Source: Mycobacterium pinniadriaticum (GTDB lineage: Bacteria > Actinomycetota > Actinomycetes > Mycobacteriales > Mycobacteriaceae). Taken from it: a DNA stretch of 64,000 bases. Numbering within the stretch: position 1 is the first letter of the stretch; every line of letters begins with the position of its first letter. The notes under the pieces are model-generated. The model saw only the letters and a list, made by a program, of their open reading frames with translations, was not told the origin of the DNA and ran no database searches. The position numbers were made by a program, and so were the translations under genes. Positions 52,922-61,966 of this stretch are shown here, one piece after another. Location of the stretch: positions 1-64,000 of the forward strand of contig NZ_JAPJDO010000009.1 of NCBI RefSeq assembly GCF_026242045.1, given 5' to 3'.

Positions 52922-54952
52922 ATGCACGTGACGGCGCGCTTATCCGCGCAAAGTCCATGGGTCGATCCCGTTTCACAGCCGAGCCAGCGGCGGCGTCCGA
53001 AGCCACGCGGCTCGGGTGTTCCCGCGCTGAACGGGATCCGGGGCGTCGCCGTCGCCCTCGTGCTGATCGGCCACGGTGGAATTCCCGGCGTCGCAGGCGG
53101 ATTTATCGGGGTCGACGTCTTCTTCGTGCTCAGCGGGTTCTTGATCACGTCGCTGCTGCTCGATGAGCTCGGTCGCACCGGACAACTCGACCTCGGCGCG
53201 TTCTGGGTGCGTCGGGCCCGCCGGCTGCTGCCGGCCCTGCTGATCATGGTGCTGGCGGTGGTCGCCGCCCGCATGCTGTTCCCGCCGAACGCGGTCAGCG
53301 GCCTGCGCAACGACGCGATCGCCGCATTCCTGTGGGTGGCGAACTGGGCGTTCGTCAGGCAGGAGACCGACTACTTCAGCCAGGGTGCGCCGCCGTCACC
53401 GCTGCAGCACACCTGGTCACTGGGCGTCGAGGAGCAGTACTACCTGATCTGGCCGGTGCTGATCGTCGGGGTGGCAATGTTGCTGGCGCTGATCGCCCGG
53501 CGACGGCGCAAGACGCCTACCATCGTCGCCGTCCGGCGCGCGGTGCTGGTCCTGGCGGTGTTGGGAACAGCGGGATCGGCGACCGAGTCGATCCTGATGG
53601 CGTCGGACAGCTCACTGAACCGGGTGTACTTCGGCACCGACACCCGGGCTCAGGCACTGCTCGTCGGCGCCGCGGCCGCCGCGCTTCTGGTCAGGGACTG
53701 GCCGGCGATACTGGCCGGCTGGCCGCTGATCCGGTCACGGTGGGTCCGCTGGCTGGCCTGGGGTGTGCCGGTGGCCGGTGTGGCCGTCCTGGCCGCGATC
53801 ACGCATGTCGCCACCGGCAGCGCCGCCGAGTTCCGGCACGGCCTGCTCACCGTCGTCGCCGTCGCCGCGGTGGCGGTGATAGCGCCGGTGGCACTCGAGC
53901 AGCGCGGACCCGTGGCATGGGTGCTGTCCACCCCGCCGCTGGTGGCCCTCGGCGTCATCTCCTACGGCGTCTACCTGTGGCACTGGCCGATATTTCTGGT
54001 GCTCACCGGCGAACGCACGGGATGGTCGGGGTATGCGTTGTTCGGTGCCCGCTGCGTGATCACCGTGCTGGTCGCGGCGGGGTCGTGGTGGGTGATCGAG
54101 CGGCCGGTTCGGCGCTGGCGGCCCGTCCACGTCCCGCAGCTGCGGCTGGCTGCCGCCACCATCGCCACGGCCGTGGCGATCGCGGTCGTCGTCGTCCCGG
54201 TCGGAACCCGGATCGATCCGCGGAGTCCTGACGTCGCGCAGGCCGCGCTGATCTCACCGGTGGAAACGGTGCGGGTCGCCCCGCCGCTGCACTCGGGTCC
54301 CCGCGAACACACCGTCTCGGTGTTCGGCGATTCGATCGGCTGGACGATAATGCGGTACCTGCCGCCGACCCCGGGCAACAACTTCCTGGACCGCACCACC
54401 ATCGGCTGCGGCCTGGTGCGCGGCGGGCCGTACCGCTACTCGGGTCAGGTGCTGGAGCAGAAGCCCGAATGCGACACCTGGCCGGAGCGCTGGGCGCAGC
54501 GGATCGGCTACGACCGGCCCGACGTCGTGCTGATGGTCATCGGTCGCTGGGAGATCGTCGACCGCAAGTTTCACGGGACCTGGGCGCACATCGGCCAACC
54601 CGAGTTCGATCAGTATCTGCGGAGCGAGCTGAACCATGCGCTGGACATCCTGACCTCGACCGGGGCGCTGGTGGTGGTGACCACCGAGCCGTACAGCCGG
54701 CACGGCGAGCAGACGAACGGCAAACTGTATCCCGAGGATCAGCCCAGCCGGGTCGACCAGTGGAACACCTTGCTGCGCAAGGTCGTCAGCGGACGCAAGA
54801 ACGTGACGCTGCTCGACTTGAACAAGAAACTCGGGCCGAACGGCGCCTACACCAACAAGATCAACGGTGTGCGGGTGCGTATCGACGGTGTGCACCCGAC
54901 CCCGAACGCGGTCAAGTGGATGACACCCTGGCTGCTCGACGCCGTGCGCTAG
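52922..54952 (+). CDS. OafA/YrhL-type membrane acyltransferase with C-terminal SGNH domain
   Basis: This 676-residue protein has an acyltransferase-3 membrane domain (about 30-420, 10-11 helices) with PALNGIRGVAVALVLIGH, FFVLSGFLIT, WSLGVEEQYYLIWPVL and SYGVYLWHWPIF, followed by an extracytoplasmic SGNH hydrolase-like domain. In that domain VFGDSIGWT supplies the Ser and IDGVHPTPNA the Asp/His. Family members O-acylate cell-envelope glycans. The likely site is the plasma membrane, with the SGNH domain outside. It converges on the chorismate mutase gene. Confidence 0.93.
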   Translation: MHVTARLSAQSPWVDPVSQPSQRRRPKPRGSGVPALNGIRGVAVALVLIGHGGIPGVAGGFIGVDVFFVLSGFLITSLLLDELGRTGQLDLGAFWVRRARRLLPALLIMVLAVVAARMLFPPNAVSGLRNDAIAAFLWVANWAFVRQETDYFSQGAPPSPLQHTWSLGVEEQYYLIWPVLIVGVAMLLALIARRRRKTPTIVAVRRAVLVLAVLGTAGSATESILMASDSSLNRVYFGTDTRAQALLVGAAAAALLVRDWPAILAGWPLIRSRWVRWLAWGVPVAGVAVLAAITHVATGSAAEFRHGLLTVVAVAAVAVIAPVALEQRGPVAWVLSTPPLVALGVISYGVYLWHWPIFLVLTGERTGWSGYALFGARCVITVLVAAGSWWVIERPVRRWRPVHVPQLRLAAATIATAVAIAVVVVPVGTRIDPRSPDVAQAALISPVETVRVAPPLHSGPREHTVSVFGDSIGWTIMRYLPPTPGNNFLDRTTIGCGLVRGGPYRYSGQVLEQKPECDTWPERWAQRIGYDRPDVVLMVIGRWEIVDRKFHGTWAHIGQPEFDQYLRSELNHALDILTSTGALVVVTTEPYSRHGEQTNGKLYPEDQPSRVDQWNTLLRKVVSGRKNVTLLDLNKKLGPNGAYTNKINGVRVRIDGVHPTPNAVKWMTPWLLDAVR

Positions 54953-54962
54953 GAGTGCCCGA

Positions 54963-54985
54963 GCCGGCGCTGCCTGATGGCCGGC
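54963..54985. terminator. hairpin between acyltransferase and chorismate mutase genes
   Basis: GCCGGC (54963-54968) and GCCGGC (54980-54985) can pair across an 11-base loop in the 34-base convergent spacer, so it could serve both strands. There is no U-tract. Confidence 0.4.
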
Positions 54986-54986
54986 G

Positions 54987-55256
54987 TCAGTGCCCGAGCC
55001 GGCCGCGGCCCATGCGCAGGAGCAGCATCGCGAGATCCTTGCCGTCCTCGCCGAGCTCGCTGTAACGCTCGATCACCTTCATCTCGCGGCTGTGCACCAG
55101 CCGGGTGCCGCCGGAGGCCATCCGGGCCCGGCCGATCGCCTGGGACACCTCGGTGCGGCGCTTGACCGCAGCCAGGATTTCGGCATCGAGCCGGTCGATC
55201 TCGCCGCGCAGACTGCCGATGTCGTGTTCGGCTTCAGGAACCATTTCCAGGGTCAT
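54987..55256 (-). CDS. aroQ: chorismate mutase, AroQ-delta type
   Basis: This 89-residue all-helical chorismate mutase converts chorismate to prephenate for Phe and Tyr. It closely follows the M. tuberculosis Rv0948c pattern: GEIDRLDAEILAAVKRRTEVSQ with the active-site Arg, then ARMASGGTRLVHSREMKVIE and a C-terminal RMGRGRLGH tail. The Rv0948c enzyme is weak alone and is activated by DAHP synthase; the conserved tail suggests the same here. A GAGGAG site precedes the ATG. The 240-base leader holds a short peptide gene and mutually exclusive hairpins, suggesting attenuation. Confidence 0.96.
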   Translation of the reverse strand: MTLEMVPEAEHDIGSLRGEIDRLDAEILAAVKRRTEVSQAIGRARMASGGTRLVHSREMKVIERYSELGEDGKDLAMLLLRMGRGRLGH

Positions 55257-55316
55257 CGCTTCTTCTCCTCGTGTGTGGGTCTGGTCCCATCAGGTTCCGG
55301 GCCTCACACAAGAGAC

Positions 55317-55426
55317 GAGCCCCGGATCCGGAATGCGGACCGCGGGGCTCTCGGGTTGAGCAGCTAGACCACCACGGGCACCGCGGACCGGTACCCGTAG
55401 AAAAATCGACGCTGCGGTGAAAGCAC
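55317..55426 (-). promoter_or_regulatory. candidate Phe/Tyr attenuator leading chorismate mutase
   Basis: On the gene strand, a leader peptide ending in FFYGY-containing sequence is followed by two hairpins. Hairpin A (55398-55374) pairs ACGGGTACC with GGTGCCCGT across a 7-base loop and overlaps the end of the peptide. Hairpin T (55350-55317) pairs GAGCCCCG…CGGGGCTC with an inner GGTCCG/CGGATC stem, about 14 pairs, and resembles a terminator. GGTCCGCGG inside A can instead pair with CCGCGGTCC in the 5' arm of T (8 of 9 positions), which would break T. This is the logic of a ribosome-controlled attenuator. There is no U-tract after T. It has not been tested. Confidence 0.6.
55364..55426 (-). 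CDS. putative 20-residue leader peptide rich in Phe/Tyr codons
   Basis: From GTG 55426 the peptide ends at TAG 55364 and contains RRFFYGYR, four aromatic codons in five, then AVPVVV. Such a run directly in front of a chorismate mutase gene, with hairpins after it, is what a Phe/Tyr-sensing leader peptide looks like. No good ribosome-binding site is seen, so a leaderless mRNA or an upstream in-frame start is possible. The same frame stays open to beyond 55502, which leaves the true start open. Confidence 0.5.
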   Translation of the reverse strand: MLSPQRRFFYGYRSAVPVVV

Positions 55427-55499
55427 GTTTGAAGTGTGCCACTCCGAAGGGCGGCTTAGCAAAAAAACTGTCGCCATACAGCGGTAGGTTGGGTCAGAC

Positions 55500-57839
55500 A
55501 TGAGTGTGAACGTGACCGATTTCAAGCCTCCGGCCGACGCGGCCGAACTCCTCGAGGGTCTCAACCCGCAGCAGCGCCAGGCCGTGCTGCACGAGGGTTC
55601 CCCATTGCTGATCGTGGCCGGTGCCGGGTCGGGCAAGACGGCCGTCCTCACCCGGAGGATCGCCTATCTGCTGGCGGCTCGCGACGTCGGGCCGGGCCAG
55701 GTACTGGCCATCACGTTCACCAACAAGGCCGCCGCGGAGATGCGCGAGCGGGTGGTTTCGCTCGTCGGACCCCGGGCCAGGAACATGTGGATTTCCACCT
55801 TCCACTCTTCCTGCGTGCGGATCCTGCGCAATCAGGCCTCGCTGCTACCCGGGCTGAACTCGAATTTCTCGATCTACGACGCCGACGACTCCCGGCGCCT
55901 GCTGCTGATGATCGGCAAGGACATGGGGCTGGACACCAAGCGGTACTCACCGCGACTGCTGGCCAACGCCATTTCCAACCTCAAGAACGAGCTGATCCTG
56001 CCCGAGGATGCGGTGGCCGCGCTCGAGCCGGAATCCGACGATCTGGCCCGCACGGTCGCCAGCGTCTACGGCGAGTACCAGCGGCGACTGCGCGCGGCCA
56101 ACGCGCTGGACTTCGACGACCTGATCGGCGAGACCGTGGCGGTCTTGCAGAACTTCCCGCAGATCGCCCAGTACTACCGGAGGCGTTTTCGGCACATCCT
56201 CGTCGACGAATATCAGGACACCAACCACGCCCAGTACGTCCTGGTGCGCGAACTTGTCGGAGTCGCCGCCCCTGACACCGACACCGTGCCGCCCAGCGAG
56301 TTGTGCGTCGTCGGGGACGCCGACCAGTCGATCTATGCCTTCCGCGGCGCGACGATCCGCAACATCGAGGACTTCGAACGCGACTTCCCGAACGCCACCA
56401 CGATCCTGCTCGAGCAGAACTACCGGTCGACCCAGAACATCCTGTCGGCGGCCAATTCCGTCATCTCGCGCAACTCCAACCGGCGCGAGAAGCGGCTGTG
56501 GACCGACGCCGGTGACGGAGAACTGATCGTCGGCTACGTCGCCGACAACGAGCACGACGAAGCCAGGTTCGTCGCCGGGGAGATCGACGCGCTCGCCGAC
56601 GGGGCTCGTGGGGCTGGCGATATCTCCTACAACGACGTCGCCGTGTTCTATCGCACCAACAACTCATCCCGTTCGCTGGAAGAGGTGTTCATCCGCGCCG
56701 GCATCCCCTACAAGGTGGTGGGCGGCGTTCGGTTCTACGAACGCAAGGAGATTCGCGACATCGTCGCCTACCTGCGGGTGCTGGACAACCCCGGGGACGC
56801 CGTCAGCCTGCGTCGCATCCTGAACACCCCGCGCCGGGGCATCGGTGACCGGGCCGAGGCCTGCGTGTCGGTGTACGCCGAGAACACCGGTGCCACCTTC
56901 GCCGACGCGCTGGTCGCCGCAGCCGAGGGCAAGGTGCCGATGCTGAACACCCGCTCGGAGAAGGCGATCGCGAGTTTCGTCAAGTTGATCGACGAACTGC
57001 GCGGCAAGCTCGACGACGAGCTCGGCGACCTTGTCGAGGCGGTACTGGACCGCACCGGCTACCGCAATGAGCTGGAGTCCTCCAGTGACCCACAAGACCT
57101 GGCGCGGCTGGACAACCTCAACGAATTAGTCAGTGTCGCACACGAATTCAGCATCGACCGGGCCAATGCCGCTGCGCTGGCCGAGGACGACACCACCGAC
57201 GAGGACGTCCCGCAGACCGGCCTTCTCGCGGAGTTCCTGGAGCGGGTGTCACTGGTGGCTGACTCCGACGAACTGCCCGAACATGGCGCCGGTGTGGTCA
57301 CGCTGATGACCCTGCACACCGCCAAGGGCCTGGAGTTCCCGGTGGTGTTCGTGACCGGCTGGGAGGACGGCATGTTCCCGCACATGCGCGCGCTCGGTGA
57401 CCCGACCGAGCTCTCCGAGGAGCGCCGACTCGCCTACGTGGGCATAACCCGTGCGCGCCAACGGCTTTACCTCACCCGCGCGAAGGTCCGCTCATCGTGG
57501 GGGCAGCCGATGCTGAACCCGGAATCGCGGTTCCTGCGGGAGATCCCCGAGCACCTTGTCGACTGGCGCCGCACCGACCCCACACCGTCCTACAGTGCGC
57601 CCGTCAGCGGTGCGGGCCGCTTCGGTACCCCACGGCCGTCCCCCATGCGCTCGGCGGGCGGCAGCAAGCGGCCGCTGCTGGTCCTCGAACCCGGCGATCG
57701 GGTCAGCCATGACAAGTACGGTCTCGGCCGTGTCGAGGAGGTATCCGGGATGGGGGAGTCGGCGATGTCCCTGATCGACTTCGGCAGCGCGGGGCGGGTC
57801 AAGCTGATGCACAATCACGCGCCGCTGCAAAAGCTTTAG
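55500..57839 (+). CDS. uvrD1: ATP-dependent DNA helicase UvrD1/PcrA
   Basis: This 779-residue SF1A helicase unwinds 3'-to-5' in repair. Motif I is AGAGSGKT, Ia is TFTNKAAAEM, II is VDEYQDTN, III is VVGDADQSIYAFRGA, IV is LEQNYRST, V is LMTLHTAKGLEFPVVF and VI is AYVGITRARQRLYL. The C-terminal 60 residues (PGDRVSHDKYGLGRVEEVSG) form the Tudor-like domain of PcrA-type enzymes. It corresponds to Rv0949, which in mycobacteria interacts with Ku, encoded about 27 kb away in this window. A TAGGTT -10-like element nine bases before the ATG suggests a very short or absent 5' UTR. Confidence 0.98.
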   Translation: MSVNVTDFKPPADAAELLEGLNPQQRQAVLHEGSPLLIVAGAGSGKTAVLTRRIAYLLAARDVGPGQVLAITFTNKAAAEMRERVVSLVGPRARNMWISTFHSSCVRILRNQASLLPGLNSNFSIYDADDSRRLLLMIGKDMGLDTKRYSPRLLANAISNLKNELILPEDAVAALEPESDDLARTVASVYGEYQRRLRAANALDFDDLIGETVAVLQNFPQIAQYYRRRFRHILVDEYQDTNHAQYVLVRELVGVAAPDTDTVPPSELCVVGDADQSIYAFRGATIRNIEDFERDFPNATTILLEQNYRSTQNILSAANSVISRNSNRREKRLWTDAGDGELIVGYVADNEHDEARFVAGEIDALADGARGAGDISYNDVAVFYRTNNSSRSLEEVFIRAGIPYKVVGGVRFYERKEIRDIVAYLRVLDNPGDAVSLRRILNTPRRGIGDRAEACVSVYAENTGATFADALVAAAEGKVPMLNTRSEKAIASFVKLIDELRGKLDDELGDLVEAVLDRTGYRNELESSSDPQDLARLDNLNELVSVAHEFSIDRANAAALAEDDTTDEDVPQTGLLAEFLERVSLVADSDELPEHGAGVVTLMTLHTAKGLEFPVVFVTGWEDGMFPHMRALGDPTELSEERRLAYVGITRARQRLYLTRAKVRSSWGQPMLNPESRFLREIPEHLVDWRRTDPTPSYSAPVSGAGRFGTPRPSPMRSAGGSKRPLLVLEPGDRVSHDKYGLGRVEEVSGMGESAMSLIDFGSAGRVKLMHNHAPLQKL

Positions 57840-57849
57840 TCGCGCAAGC

Positions 57850-58458
57850 TCACCGCAAGCGGCACCAGCGCCGGGTTGAGGGCTGCAACGCCAGGATCAG
57901 GCTTGTCAGCGGCAAGATCGGAATCAGATAGACCGGCAAGGGGATTCGCGCCCCCGCGACGAACACGCTGCCGAACGTCAGCAACGCGATGACGGATCCG
58001 AACGCGATCAGATAGCGGCCGGCCGAGCGCCGCAACAGCAACATGATGACCCCGGCGATGCTGCTCACCGCGAACAGCAGGGTGAGGAAGCCGACCGCCG
58101 CGCAGAACAGCCGATCGGTGCCCCACCACCCGGTGATCAGGTCGGTGGCGACCACGGCCGTCGCCCATCCGCTGAGGATGCTGACGGCGCTGGCCGCGAT
58201 CGCCGTTCGCCCCGTCGAGATGTCGACGTGAACCGATCGGGCCGGAACGGCCACCGGGGCGGCCCGGCGGATCAATCCGGTCTGAGCCTCGTCGGCGGGT
58301 GGGCGCGGAATGTGCGTCGTGCGCTCGTCGGGCACCTGCGGAATGGGCCCGGTCGGGGCACGCCGGATGATGCCCGTGCGGGGCTCTTCGGGTTGGGGGA
58401 TCGGTCCGGACGGCTGGCGTCGGATGATGCGGGTGCGCGGGTCGTTCGGCTCAGACAC
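57850..58458 (-). CDS. membrane protein with repeated basic N-terminal peptides
   Basis: The product is 202 residues. The first 70 or so are cytoplasmic-looking and repetitive: RIIRRQPSGPIPQ, GIIRRAPTGPIPQ and GLIRRAAP share the unit T-x-I-I-R-R-x-P-[ST]-G-P-I-P-Q, each with a Thr just ahead. Four transmembrane helices follow (about 85-195). GTG 58458 begins five bases after the M23 peptidase stop, so the genes are probably co-transcribed. I do not recognise a family. The repeats could be protein-binding or Thr-phosphorylation sites, an inference only. Confidence 0.7.
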   Translation of the reverse strand: MSEPNDPRTRIIRRQPSGPIPQPEEPRTGIIRRAPTGPIPQVPDERTTHIPRPPADEAQTGLIRRAAPVAVPARSVHVDISTGRTAIAASAVSILSGWATAVVATDLITGWWGTDRLFCAAVGFLTLLFAVSSIAGVIMLLLRRSAGRYLIAFGSVIALLTFGSVFVAGARIPLPVYLIPILPLTSLILALQPSTRRWCRLR

Positions 58459-58462
58459 CAGG

Positions 58463-59527
58463 TCAGCCGGCGTAGGGGCCGACCGCCAGCCCACGCTGCG
58501 CCAGCCACGGCGCCGGATCGATCCGGTTGGTGCCGTTCTGCAGCACCTCGAAATGCAGGTGCGGCCCGGTCGAGTTGCCCCGGTTGCCGACGGTGGCGAT
58601 CTGGTCGCCGGCGAACACCCGCTGCCCGATCTGGACCGTCCAGGTGTTGACATGACCGTAGAGGGTCACCGTGCCGTCCGAATGCCGGAGCTTGACCCAG
58701 GCGCCGTAACCCGCCGTCGGTCCGGCGTCGATGACCACACCATCGGAGGCGGCGACGATGGGTGTGCCGATCGGAGCCGCCAGGTCGATGCCGGCGTGCA
58801 GCGCGCCCCACCGGTAGCCGAAGCCTGAGGTGAAGACGCCCTTGGTGGGTATCACGAACAGGGGCCGCTGCAGCCGCGCCTCACGCTCGGCGCGTTCCTG
58901 GGCGAAGGCCACACCTTTGGCCAGTTCCTCGCCGTGCACGGATGCGTCGGCGATCGGCTTGACGGCGATCAGCTGCATTCCCCGCGGCGTGGTCACGGTG
59001 CCGTCCATCGGCGCTTTGTCGACGGCCAGCACGGTCCGTGTGGTGGTGTCGGTGGCCGGCTTCAGAGCGGTGTAGGCGGCAGCAGCGGCGGCGCCGGCGG
59101 CCATCGCGGCGATCATCGCGCGGCCCTTCGCGGCCCCGGTCGGTTGCCTGCGGTGGGCTGGCGTGCGGGGCAGCACGTCGGTGTTCTCGCTGTTGCTGAA
59201 GCGCGGTACTTCGGCACGACGGTCCTCGCGGGCCGCGGCGAACTCCGACGGCACGGCCAGCCGGAGCGGTTTCAGGTCGTCCGCGTCATGCAGATCGTCG
59301 AGCTCCGGGCAGCGGGCAACCTCTGCATCGGTGTCGAAGGCGCTGTTTTCCCGGAAATCGATGTCACCGAGGTCGCCGAACTCGTTGAACGGGATGATGT
59401 CGGTGACGTCGAGCCGCTCCGGATCCGTCGCCCGGCTCGAGGCCGCTGGACGACCATATGTGCTGGTCTTCGCATGCGAGGCCAAAGAATCTCCGACTGG
59501 AGTCGGGGCCGGCCTATGCTGCGTCAA
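58463..59527 (-). CDS. M23-family metallopeptidase (LytM-type), Rv0950c homologue
   Basis: This 354-residue protein has a long acidic cytoplasmic N-terminus (about 1-130), a single transmembrane helix (AMIAAMAAGAAAAAAYTAL, about 138-156), then an extracytoplasmic M23 domain. The zinc ligands are His and Asp in ALHAGIDLA and the HLHFEV motif after GNRGNSTGP. Family members cut peptidoglycan cross-links or regulate those that do. TTG 59527 (GAGGGA ahead) is preferred. The frame is open to 59647, but that part reads as non-coding. Confidence 0.88.
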   Translation of the reverse strand: MTQHRPAPTPVGDSLASHAKTSTYGRPAASSRATDPERLDVTDIIPFNEFGDLGDIDFRENSAFDTDAEVARCPELDDLHDADDLKPLRLAVPSEFAAAREDRRAEVPRFSNSENTDVLPRTPAHRRQPTGAAKGRAMIAAMAAGAAAAAAYTALKPATDTTTRTVLAVDKAPMDGTVTTPRGMQLIAVKPIADASVHGEELAKGVAFAQERAEREARLQRPLFVIPTKGVFTSGFGYRWGALHAGIDLAAPIGTPIVAASDGVVIDAGPTAGYGAWVKLRHSDGTVTLYGHVNTWTVQIGQRVFAGDQIATVGNRGNSTGPHLHFEVLQNGTNRIDPAPWLAQRGLAVGPYAG

Positions 59528-59786
59528 AACTCGAAGTCCCTCTAGTCGTGACCAAAGCGTTATCTGAGACTCCGACGACGTTAACGAAGATCTAATGAAG
59601 GTGGCAACCCAAGCGCCTATTCCACGGGGGATTGTGAGTTGAATCACTTCGGCCCCGCGGTGAAATGGGCCACATGAGTGGTGGGCGGGGACGGCGTCCC
59701 GTAGTCGTCTAGATACAGTTCCCCCGGAGCGACTTCCTCAATCATCTTCTTCAACAAGCAGTCAGCGCCGACCAGACAGTGAGCCC
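59528..59786. other. divergent promoter region of the M23 gene and sucCD
   Basis: There are 259 bases without a gene. The frame of the M23 gene is open for 120 bases here but shows no family similarity. I could not assign a clear promoter pair or operator. Confidence 0.4.
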
Positions 59787-60950
<1,164 letters not shown>

Positions 60951-60965
60951 GGGAGCCAACGAAAT

Positions 60966-61868
60966 ATGTCTATCTTCCTGAACAAGGACAGCAAGGTCAT
61001 CGTCCAGGGCATCACCGGCGGCGAGGGCACCAAGCACACCGCACTGATGCTCAAGGCCGGCACCCAGGTGGTCGGTGGCGTCAACGCCCGCAAGGCCGGA
61101 ACCACCGTGGCTCACAAAGACAAGGACGGCAACGACGTCGAGCTCCCGGTGTTCGGTTCGGTGGCGGAGGCCATGAAGGAGACCGGCGCCGACGTGTCGA
61201 TCGCGTTCGTGCCACCGGCGTTCTCGAAGGACGCCATCATCGAGGCCATCGACGCTGAGATCCCGCTGCTGGTCGTCATCACCGAGGGCATCCCGGTGCA
61301 GGACACTGCGTATGCATGGGCCTATAACGTCGACAAAGGCGAGAAGACCCGCATCATCGGGCCGAACTGTCCCGGCATCATCACCCCGGGTGAGTCGCTG
61401 GTCGGCATCACGCCCAACAACATCACCGGCAAGGGCCCGATCGGCCTGGTGTCGAAGTCGGGCACGCTGACCTACCAGATGATGTACGAGCTGCGTGATC
61501 TCGGCTTCTCGACCGCCATCGGCATCGGCGGCGACCCGGTCATCGGCACCACCCACATCGACGCCATCGAGGCGTTCGAGAAGGACCCCGAGACCAAGAT
61601 CATCGTGATGATCGGCGAGATCGGCGGCGACGCCGAGGAGAAGGCCGGCGCCTACATCAAGGCCAATGTCTCCAAGCCGGTCGTGGGATATGTCGCCGGC
61701 TTCACCGCGCCCGAGGGCAAGACCATGGGCCACGCGGGCGCCATCGTGTCCGACGGTGCCGGCACCGCGCAGGGCAAGAAGGAGGCCCTCGAGGCCGCCG
61801 GGGTGAAGGTCGGCAAGACGCCGTCGGCGACCGCGACGCTGGCCAGGGAGATCCTGGCCGGGCTGTGA
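60966..61868 (+). CDS. sucD: succinyl-CoA synthetase alpha subunit
   Basis: This 300-residue subunit has a CoA-binding Rossmann domain ([19 protein letters not shown]) and phosphohistidine region [17 protein letters not shown], where the His carries the phosphoryl group. [16 protein letters not shown] is the other signature. It is paired with sucC in one operon and ends before a 14-bp-stem hairpin. It corresponds to Rv0952. Confidence 0.99.
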   Translation: MSIFLNKDSKVIVQGITGGEGTKHTALMLKAGTQVVGGVNARKAGTTVAHKDKDGNDVELPVFGSVAEAMKETGADVSIAFVPPAFSKDAIIEAIDAEIPLLVVITEGIPVQDTAYAWAYNVDKGEKTRIIGPNCPGIITPGESLVGITPNNITGKGPIGLVSKSGTLTYQMMYELRDLGFSTAIGIGGDPVIGTTHIDAIEAFEKDPETKIIVMIGEIGGDAEEKAGAYIKANVSKPVVGYVAGFTAPEGKTMGHAGAIVSDGAGTAQGKKEALEAAGVKVGKTPSATATLAREILAGL

Positions 61869-61885
61869 TCTAGCCGCGAGTTCTG

Positions 61886-61924
61886 CATCAGGGCTGTGAT
61901 TCCGCTGGAGTCACAGCCCTGATG
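61886..61924. terminator. strong hairpin terminator after sucCD
   Basis: CATCAGGGCTGTGA (61886-61899) pairs perfectly with TCACAGCCCTGATG (61911-61924) across an 11-base loop. It starts 17 bases after the sucD stop and ends before the next gene's promoter. It is the longest perfect stem I found in the window. Confidence 0.85.
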
Positions 61925-61966
61925 TCGATTTCGACGCGGGCGACAAATCGGTTAGCCTGTCGAACT

